This document shows, one piece after another, positions 32,157 through 43,219 of a DNA stretch of 64,000 bases. Under the pieces are notes generated by a model, which saw only the letters and a program-made list of their open reading frames with translations, was not told the DNA's origin and did no database searches. Source of the DNA: Piezodorus guildinii (lineage: Eukaryota; Arthropoda; Insecta; Hemiptera; Pentatomidae). The number at the start of each line of letters is the position of its first letter. The first letter of the stretch is position 1. The stretch is taken from assembly GCA_023052935.1 (NCBI GenBank), contig CM041294.1, positions 85,359,474 to 85,423,473 on the forward strand, written 5' to 3'. Both the position numbers and the translations under genes were made by a program.

Positions 32157-33598
32157 ACTTTTGATTCGACTATTTTTTACAATATTATAGAAAACAAATA
32201 TAAAAGAAAGACAAATTTTGGATAAAATAATATTCAAAACTTCAATATTTTTAACAAACAATACAATAAATTACACTTTGTGAACCAGTTTATATTTAAA
32301 TAAAAAATGAAGAATGCCTCCCGCACCTTTCATAGTTGCATGTTTTAAGTTATGTATGGGACTTACTGTCATTACAGTTATTACAAAAAAGCTAATAAAA
32401 AAAAAAGAAAATTTCATTTTGTGAAAGTAAATTTTTTACCTTAGAATACATATTCGTTTTAAAATTAGTTTACGGAATTTTTAGCTGTCCAGATACTTTA
32501 ATTTTTTTTTTTTTTTTAATAAACAAAATATTGCAAATCCGAGTTAATTCCTTGACCTTTCTCGTGCATATATTACTGAATTCCGTAAGGTAATGCAAAC
32601 TTGGATTCCAGATTTGAAAAGTTGTTTGCAAGGAGAGAAAGTGTTGCTAACCGGAATGCCTGGAGGATGTGCCTCTTCCAGAGGGCTCTGGAGAAAGGAC
32701 CTCGTTAAGGACGAAGGATGAATTATATTGCGTACGTTATGGCCTCCTTTTAATTATTTTCTTAAGGAGGAATCATTTCAAAGGATGAATAGCAACGAAG
32801 CGAGAGCTTCATTCAGTCGAGAAATTAAGTCTTATTTCAAATCGTGTGTGTGAATATGACCCAAGTCGCAATTACGCCTTATAAACGTTTAATTTAGCAT
32901 TTTGTTAACGCTGTTTCATTTTATTGTTAGTAATGTTTAGAGGAAGCGTAGAACTTTATAATCAGAAGTTATTTATGATTACTGGAAAACTTAAAAAGAG
33001 ATTGATCGATTAAAATCAAGAGGTCTAAGTACAATTATAATGAGGTTTTATCCCCTGTTGAAACCTGCATCATACAATATAAAGAGACATTTTCCGAAAC
33101 CGAATTTTTAAAGAAATTTATAAATTTAAGATTTACCTGTGCGAGTAATTCCCGAAAAACGGTCCAGGTTTGTAGTAAGCCGTACCTACATTTTTACGAA
33201 ACTGTGCCACCCCAGACCTATAGGTTGTTTTTAAATATTATAAGTCAATACTAATCTCTCTATCTATATATACAAAAAAAATCGCCTTTGTCTTGGCCAT
33301 CGCATCACGCATTGACCCTTGACCCTTTCACTAAGTATAGTTAAGACAGGACATCGTCTGTCGAGTCAGCTGTTACATATTAAATTATTGAAAGTACCTC
33401 ATTTTCAGTAATGATTTTTTATCAGTTTTCCTGGAAGAGTTGTATTAAGTCATCACTCTTCGTGTTGGTTTATCACACCTCATGACTCATGGAGATATCG
33501 TTGCTAGGTGCTTACTGATAAAGCTCACGTGTTCTTAATCCAGTCATTTTTTTCGTTTGTTATTATTTAAATAAAGCAAAGGGCTCAGTCATTAGTAC
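32157..33598. other. Unassigned sequence
   Basis: AT-rich overall, with a slightly GC-richer section at about 32560-32880 (AACCGGAATGCCTGGAGGAT, GAAGCGAGAGCTTCATTC) that has no long frame. It might be old unique DNA. No repeat match within the window. Confidence 0.4.
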
Positions 33599-34514
33599 TT
33601 TTACTTTCGCATACATATGAAATATATAGTAAGGAAAAGTATTGCGATCATGAAAATGTTCTAATTACAGTTTTCCCCGAGTCGCATTGTCCAAGTCCCG
33701 TAAAAAGATCTGTGTGTGGCAAGTCTAGCTCAAAAAACTAGCCATGCAAAACTGAAATTTCATATTTTAGACAATCATACGCCTAAGATGTTGCAGAAAA
33801 TTTTACCCTAAAATCGGCAGACCGGAAGTGCTAGTTTACACTATGCATTTCGCATCTTTTTATGATTTTCTCGAAAACGGCTGTAACGGTTTTGATCAAA
33901 CTAAGTATATCGATGTAAAATTTAATTGTCTTTAATATCTTGTAGTTTTTATTCTGACTGATTTTTTGAAATAGTCTGACATGCCTTAAATGCCGAATTT
34001 TTTTATTTTCTTTATTGAAAGTACCTTTAATTTTGTAGATTCTATAAAAATAAACTTATCATCTTGTTATCAATGATAAAAAAACAGGTAAATATATAAG
34101 GAACGAATTTCATAAACAACTAAAGGATAAAAGCGATTTTCTTTAACTCGCTATATCTATGTAAAATTTAATAGGATTTAATATCATGTAGGTTTCATTC
34201 TGATTGAAATAGTCTGACAGGGCTTAAATGCGGAATTGAATGAATTTTCTTACTCTAATGTAATTTTTGTTTTTTAGATTCTGAAAAAATAACCATAAAT
34301 TTTATTAGCATATAAGTAAAGTAAAGCTAAAGATTTTAGTAAAAAAAAGTTATTTTATATACTAAGTTGTGGAAGGTACTGTAAAGTGGCGCATAGGACA
34401 TACATTTCTATGATTATCGTTTATAACAACTTTATATTGCTGTATTATTTGATTTAAAACATATGTTTCCAACGAAACAATATAATTATTTAACAAATGT
34501 TTAACTCCAACTTT

Positions 34515-35484
34515 GTCGGAAACATTCCATAAAGTTAGAATCGGTCATAATTACTCCGAGAGATTTGAGGTGCGATCGGGTTTGAAACAGGGTGATTCCC
34601 TTTCACCTGTTTTGTTTAATATAACCTTAGAATATGTCATAGAAAAGGTGATGTGTACCGTGAAAGGCTTAAATATGGGTGACAAGATTCCGGTTTTGAG
34701 ATATGCTGATGATCTGGTACTGCTAGGTGAAGACACGGAAACCATACAACTAAATACAAGTGTGTTAATAAAAACCGGTAAAGAAATAGGACTCGAATTA
34801 AATACCGATAAGACGAAATATATGATTAGTAGCAGAAACGGTGGCGATTTTGGTGATATTGATGTATCAGGGCATACTTTTGAACACGTAGAGAAATTCA
34901 AGTATTTAGGTTCAATTATAACTAGAAAAAATGAAATCCAGGAAGAAATAAAGTCCCGGTTAAAGGTGGGAAATGCGTGTTATTATTCAGTTGCTAAGTT
35001 ACTTAGTTCGCGGCTTCTATCTAAAAACTTAAAGGTTAGAATTTATAAAACTATTATTCTTCCAACGGTTCTTTACGTATGTGAAACATGGCCGCTTACT
35101 TTGAAGGATGAACAATGGCTTAAGGTCTTCGAAAATAAGGTATTGCGTAAAATATTTGGTCCGAAGAGAGATGAGGCCACTGGGGAGTTTAGAAGGTTGC
35201 ACAACGCGGAATTGCGGAACTTGTATCATGTGAATATAATTGAGCTGATTGCATCGCGGAGATTCTAATGGGCGAGTAAAGTTATTGGGCTCGATGACGA
35301 GCGGATTCCGAGAAAGTTGGTATTTGCTTATCCGACTGGTAGGCGTCCGAAAGGTAGGCCGAAGCGTAGATGGGAGGATTGCGTTAAGGCTGATCTTGGG
35401 AGCTTGGGCTTGATTGGTGAACATTGGACGAGTCTGTGTAGGCAGAATTTGGTGGTATCGGCATCGAACCTTCGGGTTCGCTAA
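34515..35484 (+). pseudogene. RTE-like reverse transcriptase, C-terminal part, one in-frame stop
   Basis: Starts upstream of the polymerase palm: RSGLKQGDSLSPVLFNITLE, RYADDLVLLGEDTETIQLN, KYLGSIITRKNEIQEEIKSR. One TAA at 35266-35268 (SRRF-stop-WASK, where the sister copy has RRLKWARK) interrupts an otherwise open frame that ends ASNLRVR at 35484. It is the least damaged of the four RTE-like copies, but it lacks the endonuclease and N-terminal region and cannot mobilise itself. Confidence 0.9.
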
Positions 35485-35501
35485 GCCTATTATTATTATT
35501 A
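34515..35501 (+). mobile_element. RTE-like LINE, 5'-truncated, with TSD
   Basis: Inserted in an F copy and flanked by TTAACTCCAACTTT (34501-34514 and 35502-35515); part of the duplication may overlap the ATT tail. 987 bp, ending in GCTAAGCC plus a short ATT run. About 90 percent or more like the copy at 30354 by eye. Confidence 0.92.
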
Positions 35502-35589
35502 TTAACTCCAACTTTAACAACTGAGATAAGTGATGAAAGTCGTGTGTTGTCCGCACCAGATTATTTAATATATAAGTAAGTGAAAGTAA

Positions 35590-36171
35590 CCTTTTTTTTA
35601 TTGCGAATTTTTATGTTAGTTAAGAAGAATATTGTTATACGTTAAGTCCTAGCTAGAGAAAACAGTTTTTTTTTCTATTCTCCGACATTCTCTATGTTAA
35701 GAGGTCTTGGAGTTTATTGCGACTCGCCTACTTTTTATACGCGAGCTCATAAAGTAAACGTCACGTATCTGCTTTTCAAAGTTTACAAGCGACTTGGAAA
35801 GTACTCTCTGTAATAGAAACAGGAGGAGGAGTGTCCTGGCAATTTGTGAATAATGGTTTTATCCTTAGGATCTGCCAGGTTACTAATCCTTATTATTTCG
35901 TCCTTTTCCACGAGATCCATCATCCTTCACGAAATTCCTATGAGGATGGAAGAGCTAGGTCATGCGTGACTGACCTGAGGATTGAAATGTTTGCAACATC
36001 CCCACTTCGGTTTCTTTTCCTGTATAAAAGATTACGTAAAGTAAGATTCACCATCTGGCAACATACAAAAAAAAAAAAAATAAATTATACGAAAAATAGT
36101 TTGATTTTCCCAAAGTATAGGCTAAATGAATTATTTAAGTTGAATAGGATATCAATGAACTAACTCTTTGA
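35590..36171. other. Unassigned sequence
   Basis: Somewhat GC-richer at 35690-36010 (GAGGTCTTGGAGTTTATTGC, TATACGCGAGCTCATAAAG). One open frame at 35831-36163 has no motif and crosses an A-run; not called as a gene. Confidence 0.4.
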
Positions 36172-36721
36172 CGACTCGTATATGAAGTATATAGTAGAGG
36201 AAAGTTTTGCGATAGTGAAAATATTCACGTTTTCGGGTCCGCAGAGTACAAAATAAGTTGCGCAAAGAGGTCCGGGTGTGTGGGTAAGAGTAGCCCGAAA
36301 ACGGTAAGTTGTATAAAACTGAAATTTCATATTTTAATATTGTATACGCCTAGCTGTAACAGTTTTTCTCAAAAAATGCTTTAATGATGTTGATTAAACT
36401 CGCTATATCGATGTAAAATTAATTGGGCTTTAATATCATGTTTGTTTCGTTCTGATTAAAATAGTCTGGCACCTATATTTTACATTTCCTGCGTCTCAAG
36501 TACCTTTAATTTTGCAGATTAAAAAAATAATATTCATATCATCTTATTAGCTTTGATACAAAACGGATAAATATATAAGTTAAACGAATCCTGTGGCCAA
36601 CTAAAGGATAAAAGCGCAAACATATTTTGCTTCAAATTTAAATGCCGATATTTTAAATTTTCAGTCTCTAAAATACCTTTAATTTTGTAGATTCTATAAA
36701 AATAACCATATCATCTTGTTA
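36172..36721 (-). mobile_element. Family F element, first part (split by a Helitron)
   Basis: Reverse F from near its 3' terminus (TATATGAAGTATATAGTAGA) to ACCATATCATCTTGTTA, where the Helitron begins. It continues at 38037. It includes an extra duplicated segment (TTAAATTTTCAGTCTCTAAA). Confidence 0.85.
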
Positions 36722-37189
36722 TCTATACTAATATTATAAAGCTAAAGAGTTTGTTTGTTTGTTTGAACGCGCTAATCTCATAAACTACTGGTTCTAATTG
36801 AAAAATTCTTTTTGTGTTGGATAGTCCATTTATCGAGGAAGGTTATAGGCTATATAACATCACGCTGCAACCAATAGGACCGAAGAATCAGTTGAAAATC
36901 TGGAAAAAAACGGGGACAATTTGGGAGAAAAAAAAAACCTCGCTTCCAATTGATTCCAAATGATTTACCTTTAATTTTTAAACAATTCAATTTCCCGTTA
37001 ATTAATATTTTTTCATTTAAACACGTAGGAATAGATTTACGTCAAGATCGGGTTGCGGAGAAAATCAGTATGTTCTTCTGCCACACGAAAATAAAACTAA
37101 AAATGTCATTTACGCGGAAGTACTTTAAAATATATTCTTTAAAAAACTTCTTAATAGCAACCATAATAACAGAAATTGATGCAGACGAA

Positions 37190-37733
37190 GTCGCTTTAGA
37201 ATATATCAAAGAAAAGGTGACATGTACTAAGAAGGTTAAAATTTGGGTGATAAAATTCCGGTTCTGGGATACGCCGATGATTTGGTACTGCTAAAGGAAT
37301 ACACGGAAACTAAACAACTAAATACAAGTCCGTTAATAAAAACCGGTAAAGAAATGGGACTCGAAATAAATAGCGAAAAGACAAAATATATGATTTGTAG
37401 CAGAGACAGTGGCGATCATAGTGATATTGATATTTCAGGGTATACTTTTGAACACGTAGAGAAATTCAAGTATTTAGGCTCAATTATAACTAGAAAAAAT
37501 GAAATCAAGGAAGAAATAACGTCCCGGTTAAACGCGGGAAATGCGTGTTATAATTCAGTTGCGAAATTACTTAGCTTCTGTCTAAAAACTTAAAGGTTAG
37601 AATTTATAAAACTGTTATTCTTCCGACGGTGAAACGTGGCCGCTTACTTTGAAGGACGGACAACGGCTAAAGGTTTTAGAAAATAAGGTACTAAAATATT
37701 TGGTCCGAAGAGAGATGAGGCTACTGGGGAGTA
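37190..37733 (+). pseudogene. RTE-like reverse transcriptase fragment inside the Helitron
   Basis: Homologous to 30354-31234: VALEYIKEKVTCTKK, then after a frameshift MGDKIPVLGYADDLVLLKEY, LEINSEKTKYMICS and FEHVEKFKYLGSIITRKNEI. Several deletions follow (the CETWPLTL and KIFGPKRDEATGE parts are in different frames). Both ends are truncated and there is no ATT tail; it stops at the SINE junction. Confidence 0.85.
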
Positions 37734-37930
37734 CTTAACGTCACTTTTATACTACTATGGCTAATCGTATGATGACTAATTTTTTCCTCTCCAAGTTTAG
37801 TTAGGGTAGAGATCTTTAACGAGTTCATGGAATCGCAAAGGCTTGGGACCACCATTTTACGTCCCCTTCGAAGGAGGGCGTAACTAAGGTTGTTTTTTTC
37901 TCTCATTAAAAAATCTTAAGGGCACCTGGC
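37734..37930 (-). mobile_element. SINE-A, reverse copy inside the Helitron
   Basis: Starts with the tail (CTTAACGTCACTTTTATACT), then ATCTTTAACGAGTTCATGGA, TTGGGACCACCATTTTACGT and a damaged head. It directly abuts the RTE-like fragment with no separating bases. Confidence 0.8.
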
Positions 37931-38036
37931 TGGTCACTACATACAGGTTATATTTATTATAGCCAATCTCACCATAAACGCACATAAATTAATACGAAAT
38001 GCAATATTCGCGAGCAAAGCTGCGTGACACAGCTAC

Positions 38037-39032
38037 TCATTGATAAAAAACAAGTAACTATATAAGTTAAAGTTAAAGAATTCGATTTACAACTAAAGTA
38101 GAAATCTGCAAAAAAAATTTTTTATACAAATTTTTTGTTTTTGAACATAAGAACAGTAATATACATGTATAATATACCTTTGAAAAGCTAAAGATTTTAG
38201 AAAAAAAAATATCTGATACACAAGCTTGTAAAAGTTGATAAAGAGTGATGAAAAACCAATGAATTAACTGATAGGTTTTTTAATAAAACACATGTTTTTA
38301 TAAAAATTAAATTTAATTTATTCTTTGCTAATTTCACTCATTTTCATCTCTAACTGTATTTGAATTTAATCTAATTTAAATTTTCGTCCTCTAAAGTACC
38401 TTTAATTTTGTATATTCGAAAAATTAATGATATCGTCTGTTTAGCATTCATAAAGAACGGATAAATATACAAGATGAAAAGGTTTGATTACCAACTAAAG
38501 ATAATTTTTTTTTTAGCACAAGAATAATGTATGTGTATAATATACCGTAGGAAAGCAGACGAATTTAGAAAAAAAAAATTATCTTATATACGAAGTTGTG
38601 AAACGCTAAGTTAAGTGAAAAATAGGTCCTCGACTTATGCGATTATTGTACATAGATATTTAATTTAAAACATATTTCGAACAAATTCGGTACCCAATTA
38701 AACGAAAAAAGATCAAATTTATTTTTTTAATGAAATTTTTGTGTTTTTGAACGTAAAATCAGTAATATAGATGTATACCGTTGGAAAGCTAAAGATTTTA
38801 GAAAAAATATTACCTTATGCACTAAATTGTAAAAGTTATTGGAGAGTGATCAAAAGCGAAAACTGATTGTTGTAGAAAATAATATAATATATTATATAAG
38901 GAAACACATGTTTCTATCGAAACTCGATGTAATTACGTTTCATCTCTAAATGTTATTTAGAAGTTCTTAAATTGATTTTAACAACGGAGGTAAGTAAGAG
39001 TTGTTTGTTATGCGCACCATATTTTTTAATGA
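38037..39032 (-). mobile_element. Family F, rest of the split copy plus partial repeats of it
   Basis: TCATTGATAAAAAACAAG to about 38372 completes the copy started at 36172. Further partial F segments follow in the same orientation (about 38373-38640 and 38690-39032), each with the GAAAGC(T/A) and AAAGATTTTAGAAAAAA landmarks. The last ends GGTAAGTAAGAGTTGTTTGT and GCGCACCATA, the F 5' terminus. Confidence 0.8.
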
Positions 39033-39899
39033 TGAGTTCGTATAGTAATAAATTAAAAAAAAAAATATTAGTTCCTACATATCATGATGACTTAATATTC
39101 AGAAACTGTTTCTTCCCTCCTACAGCAAGAAAACATGTTTTTGCCCTCTATCTTGGAATGACACGCTCTTGAGTTACTATTTTGTTTTCCTTACCTGTAG
39201 CCGTGGGGAAGAAATATTTGAGGACTAGAAAGAAGTTAATGAAGTTACGCCTTCTATGGTATCCATGGGAACAAAAAGACGCCTCAGCACGGCCCCCAAA
39301 CTATCTGCAATACATATTACATGAGCTCTCTCGTCGTAATAATGAGTCCAGGGTATCCCGAGCGGAGTTCAGTCATGTCCCATCATTAGCATTTCGATTC
39401 TTGTGGGTAGTCTCAAGAGAATTCGAGATATCGATAATTAAAGTCGATATTGACTATGTATCTATGTAAGAGAAAGTCACCACTCAAAATATTACGATGT
39501 CTCTGAAGCTGAAACTATTGATAGATATTCCTCTTCGTTTTCTAAGTAAATAAATACATTTTTTTTCTCTCAATTTTTTCTCGCCTCTGTCAGATGCTCT
39601 CCAACTTAATACAAAAGATTCAATGTGATTCTATTTGAAAATTCGGTAACAGACATAATAGGCATGGCGAAGGAAAGTGCCCAGCAGCACCCTTTCCTAG
39701 GCTCTAATTTTGCAGAGATGGTCTCTCATTTAGCTCATTTTCAGTATTTTTTTAACAGGCATTTCAGCTATTGACATGTCATTTATAAGCCTATAATCGT
39801 GTCTAAGCAGTTTAATATGAAAACGTGAATAGAAAGTTCGTATGTGTTGGTCAGCTGTTGGTTGTTGTAAGTCCGTATGAAGGGTTTTGTAGTTTACGT
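39033..39899. other. Unassigned, relatively GC-rich sequence
   Basis: About 39110-39480 has balanced composition and two adjacent short open frames (38972-39172 and 39182-39469) without recognisable motifs. I see no splice-site or codon evidence strong enough to call a gene, but this is one of the few stretches that may be unique DNA. Confidence 0.35.
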
Positions 39900-40265
39900 A
39901 CAACGTACAAAGGAGCAGTCACTATGAGTCTAAAACTTGTTTATTGAAGTGATTTCAGTTTTAGTTTGTGAGTCTTTTTTGCTGAGCTATAAGTTTGTGA
40001 GGAGTAAGTCCAAATGGGTTTTTAAGTAGGTAAGTTTTTATTGAGTTTCTGTCTAATTTTTAATTTTGATGATTTAGATAGAAGAGAGTATAGTACTTTT
40101 AGTCGCTGGTTGAGCCTTTCTTTTCATCGAGTGTCAGTCCTAGGTAATGTTCAGAGTTGGTCTGAGAAATTTGATTGTCGATAAAGATTGGTGAGCAAAT
40201 TTTTGTCAAAGTGAGAACGTCTAAGCGTTGAATAACTTTTCAGGTATTCGTTCTTCACTGAAACT
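39900..40265 (-). pseudogene. Jockey-like ORF2 fragment, decayed
   Basis: On the minus strand IFIDNQISQTNSEHYLGLTL is readable near 40205-40130. It corresponds to the region after the polymerase palm in Jockey-type ORF2 (NSEKYLGLTLD-like motif). The remainder is broken by stops and shifts. A SINE-A begins at its upstream side (40265). Confidence 0.55.
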
Positions 40266-40508
40266 GAGGGTCAACTGTGGTGTAATGGATAGCATAACAT
40301 CCTTCTACGCCCAAATTTTCGGGTTCAAATGTGGCCTAGTGTTCTTTAAAGAGAGTAAACAATTATTAGTTATGCCATTTTCCGGCTGTCAGGTACTCGT
40401 TAGAGATCCCTATCCTATTTAAACTTAGATAATCAAAACGTAGGACTCTCATTGTAGTATTGTCTGATTAACGGTAGTATCATATAAGTGACGTTAAATG
40501 AATAAACA
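40265..40508 (+). mobile_element. SINE-A, diverged copy with a changed head
   Basis: Head TGTGGTGTAATGGATAGCAT and a TCGGGTTCAAATG B-box region, the body with GTCAGGTACTCGTTAGAGAT, and the tail CTCATTGTAGTATTGTCTGA then GTGACGTTAAATGAATAAAC. Confidence 0.8.
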
Positions 40509-40975
40509 ACCAACTATAAATACATTGAAACAGAAAGTTTACCATCCCATTTCAACCATCGCGATGCAATGATATTATTTATACTGGCGTGGTGCTAGTT
40601 CTGCCATTCCGCGATATATAACACCCAAATCTCTTCACTGGATTTGTCCTTCTTTCGGAGTAAATATTCAACGACAGACAAACCTTCTTCTCGAAGATAC
40701 TTTAATTAGACCTTTATTTTCCCCAACCTGTTGAGTTGTCGAAGTTCCTGGCACAGGGCTTATGTACATATTTTTTTCTAAAGCTGTTATATCGATTTCT
40801 TTCTCATTTGGAATAGCAATATCGATGACAAAGCCACTTTTTACACTCTGTTCCGAGATCTTCTATCTTGTTACCATCAGATACGATATAACCATAGAAC
40901 GATTACAGTTTATTGTTCCGTTATCACTTGTGAGCCTTTTTTGAGGAAACGTTCTCTATTTGGTGTACTTCTGAT
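40509..40975. other. Unassigned sequence
   Basis: No recognised repeat. A short frame at 40762-40944 has no motif. Confidence 0.4.
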
Positions 40976-41066
40976 TAGGATCTCCTATCCAGGTTCAATT
41001 AGTATAGGTATCTTTAACGAGTACCTGACATCACACAGGCTCGGAATCACCTTTTCACGTCCATGT
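40976..41066 (-). mobile_element. SINE-A body fragment
   Basis: CCTATCCAGGTTCAATTAGT, ATCTTTAACGAGTACCTGAC and CACAGGCTCGGAATCACC match the SINE-A body in reverse. The head and tail are missing. Confidence 0.8.
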
Positions 41067-41070
41067 TTAT

Positions 41071-41093
41071 ACACACACACACACACATATAGG

Positions 41094-41161
<68 letters not shown>

Positions 41162-41162
41162 A
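41071..41162. repeat. (CA)n and (AT)n microsatellites
   Basis: CA units at about 41071-41086, then about 60 bp of AT/TA with one phase break. It adjoins the 3' side of the LINE fragment to the right. Confidence 0.95.
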
Positions 41163-41164
41163 TA

Positions 41165-41440
41165 TAAACGACTTTATTACAACTTAACGTTATATATATC
41201 ATATCCTAATATACTTAGCCGCTATTTCGCTCTTCCCTGGCTATCTCCTCACTCAGGCCTCTAGCCGCCATAGCTTCCTATAGGTCTTCCATCCATCTCT
41301 ATTCCGGCCGACCTATCTCCCTTCTTCCATGTGGTACATGGCGGAGAACTCTTTTCGGCCAACGGTCGTACGGCATCCTCATGCCTCCAGATGACCGTAC
41401 CTACTAAGCTTTCTTATCTCAATGGAATGAAGGATGTTTA
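41165..41440 (-). pseudogene. LINE ORF2 C-terminal fragment, decayed
   Basis: On the minus strand broken frames give KLSRYGHLE, then TVGRKEFSAMYHMEEGR and GRNRDGWKTYRKLWRLEA. This resembles the W/YGHV...MP...W..RVL...PxGRRxxGRPR..W.. region that ends several LINE ORF2 proteins. The clade cannot be fixed. The AT/CA microsatellites sit where a LINE tail would be. Confidence 0.5.
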
Positions 41441-42031
41441 GGGGTTAGTCGACCTTTTCTCTGATTACATGATTTGATTACATAAAAAGAGGTATGTAAA
41501 TTTTTTTCTCATCATTGTCGTAATTGTTCTTTTGTTTGAATATTTGTTCGATAATTATCAGAGGTATGTAAAGTTGCAAAAAAACAAACAAAAAAACTTT
41601 ATCTTCAATCCCATAAGTAGAAAATTAAAAATGGATCGATCCATTCTTCAATATTCATGAGATGATGATAAATAAAAAGTTCATTGGAAACAGTTATAGT
41701 TAGCCTAAGGAATGGAAGGCTAATGATAAAACAGTTTTACCTTAAAGTCAAGGGCGGGAAAAGGAAAAGAAACGCAACGTTCAATAAATAATTTAGAATT
41801 AATTGAGGTCGACTTCAATTGAAGAAATATTCGCCTATTTATGTCTCCATTTTGAAAATGACAACTTTCAAATGGAATTTTGCAATCGCCTCGGCATCAC
41901 TGAACCTTCTTTCGAGGTATGAATTATCATTCAAAGCATTTATCAACTAGATGTTACCTAAAGCTTTTATATCTCGTTTTATTTATATAAATTTATTGTA
42001 ATGCACATAATTAATAACTATAAGTAAGATG
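41441..42031. other. AT-rich spacer
   Basis: No recognised repeat or coding sequence. A direct repeat of AGAGGTATGTAAA-type motif (41490, 41571) is seen. Confidence 0.5.
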
Positions 42032-42075
42032 CCCGAGACTTTTCAAGGGTTGTAGAGGTCCAGGTTTTTTTTCTA
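42032..42075 (+). repeat. 3' end motif shared with 292-500
   Basis: CCGAGACTTTTCAAGGGTTG, then TAGAGGTCCAGG and a T-run. It matches the minus-strand end of the fragment at 292-500 and is probably the 3' end of an unidentified retroelement. Confidence 0.55.
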
Positions 42076-42084
42076 TATTTATAT

Positions 42085-42460
42085 TAGGGTTCGGCACCCA
42101 TGGCTGCTTTACAAACTCCGTAAATTCCTCCCTCCTACATGCTACATCATTATCCCATCATACCTCTCCGATGAAAGATCCTTCAAAATAAACCGCAATA
42201 GTTCCTATTCATCCCTATATACTGAGTCTGCTGGTGTTCCTCAAGGTAGTATCCTAGGACCCATTCTTTACTCAGTCTATACAGCTGATATCCCAACCCA
42301 TCCCAACACCTCCCTTTCTACACTCGTTTGTTATCGGGGTCAATAACGATCTTACTATTTCTTCTCAAACTCTTCAATCCCACATTAGAGACCTTGAGGT
42401 ATGGTGTCAGAATTGGAGAATTAGAATCAATTCCAATCCAACAATGAAAATGTCTGTTAA
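42085..42460 (+). pseudogene. Jockey-type reverse transcriptase fragment
   Basis: Readable pieces: LPPTCYIIIPSYLSDERSFK, AGVPQGSILGPILYSVYTAD, IPTHPNTSLSTL and, after a frameshift at the place where YADD should be, SQTLQSHIRDLEVWCQNWRI. The catalytic YADD motif is destroyed (Y then RGQ and a stop). Both ends are truncated. Confidence 0.85.
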
Positions 42461-43219
42461 TTTAATGAAATATATTGAATTGAGAAAATAAATGGTTGGA
42501 GTTTTTTTTATTTCTTTTTTTATCGGCGGTGATCGTCTTATATCATTAAGAAATGTCATGGAATGAAACAAAAATTAGATAATTATAATAATGCTACATT
42601 ATGCCCGGTTTTAGTAATTTTCCTTTAATACCGTGAGTTGGCACAGCTGGGTATTTATGGCCCGATGATTAGAAGTTGCATTCTCTCATTGCCACACCAC
42701 GAGTTTTGAAAAAATAGAATTCAATCAGCTCGAACATAACGAAGAGTTGGCCAATGTGGCTATATCGGAACAGGTTTAGGGTGTGAACAGGCTGCGGAGT
42801 TACCTCAGCGAGTTATATTTGTATCTGTCGGATCTTAAGCCAGGTTACACCTAACGTAATAGGCAAGGTGCAGCAATGATAACAAACCTAGATAGCTGCT
42901 TGTCACTAAACAAATAGGAACAGAAAATGATTTCGTTCTAGAACTAGATACCAAAGAGTAGCAACCTTGTAGAATTGAAATATGCAATATGCCTGACCAA
43001 TTGGTTGTTTAATTGCCAAAAAAAACAGCTCGGTTATCAGTGACAGATGTGTTTATCTTAAAAAGTTTATTATTAAAATATTATTAGAGAGAGAGAGAAA
43101 TAATAACAATAAAAGTTAAACTAGTAAAAGCAAAAAAAAAGCAATTATATGTCTGACCAGAACACTTTTTTATTTTTTTAAAATTATTTATTGATATTAC
43201 TTTAATTAAATACATCAAG
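42461..43219. other. Unassigned sequence
   Basis: AT-rich, with a GA run (43087-43100). No coding frame or matched repeat. Confidence 0.45.

Larger units (their letters stand above)
33599..35560 (-). mobile_element. Family F element split by an RTE-like LINE
   Basis: Reverse F: the 3' terminus at 33599 (ACTTTCGCATACATATGAAA) through to TCGTGTGTTGTCCGCACCAGA at 35560. Part of the middle is present twice (the ATAAAAAAACAGGTAAATATA neighbourhood and a second CATTCTGATTGAAATAGTCT segment). The RTE-like copy occupies 34515-35501. Directly after, 35565-35588 carries the F 3' end motif in plus orientation (TAAGTAAGTGAAAGTAA). Confidence 0.85.
36722..38036 (+). mobile_element. Helitron (1315 bp) carrying LINE and SINE pieces
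   Basis: 5' end TCTATACTAATATTATAAAG, 3' end CGCGAGCAAAGCTGCGTGAC then ACAGCTAC (CTAG mutated to CTAC). Flanks A (36721) and T (38037) join to restore F sequence (CTTGTTA then TCATTGATAAAAAA). The first 470 bp match the small Helitron at 25655-25942 plus extra sequence. The last about 70 bp match the 3' end of the Helitron at 1294-3622. Between them lie an RTE-like fragment (37190-37733) and a reversed SINE-A (37734-37930). Confidence 0.88.

Noticed and set aside
35831..36163. 110-codon open frame
   Set aside because: No recognisable domain, unremarkable codon use and a lysine run from an A-run; insufficient to call a gene.
39182..39469. 95-codon open frame in a balanced-composition patch
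   Set aside because: No motif and no supporting splice or start evidence; kept only as unassigned sequence.
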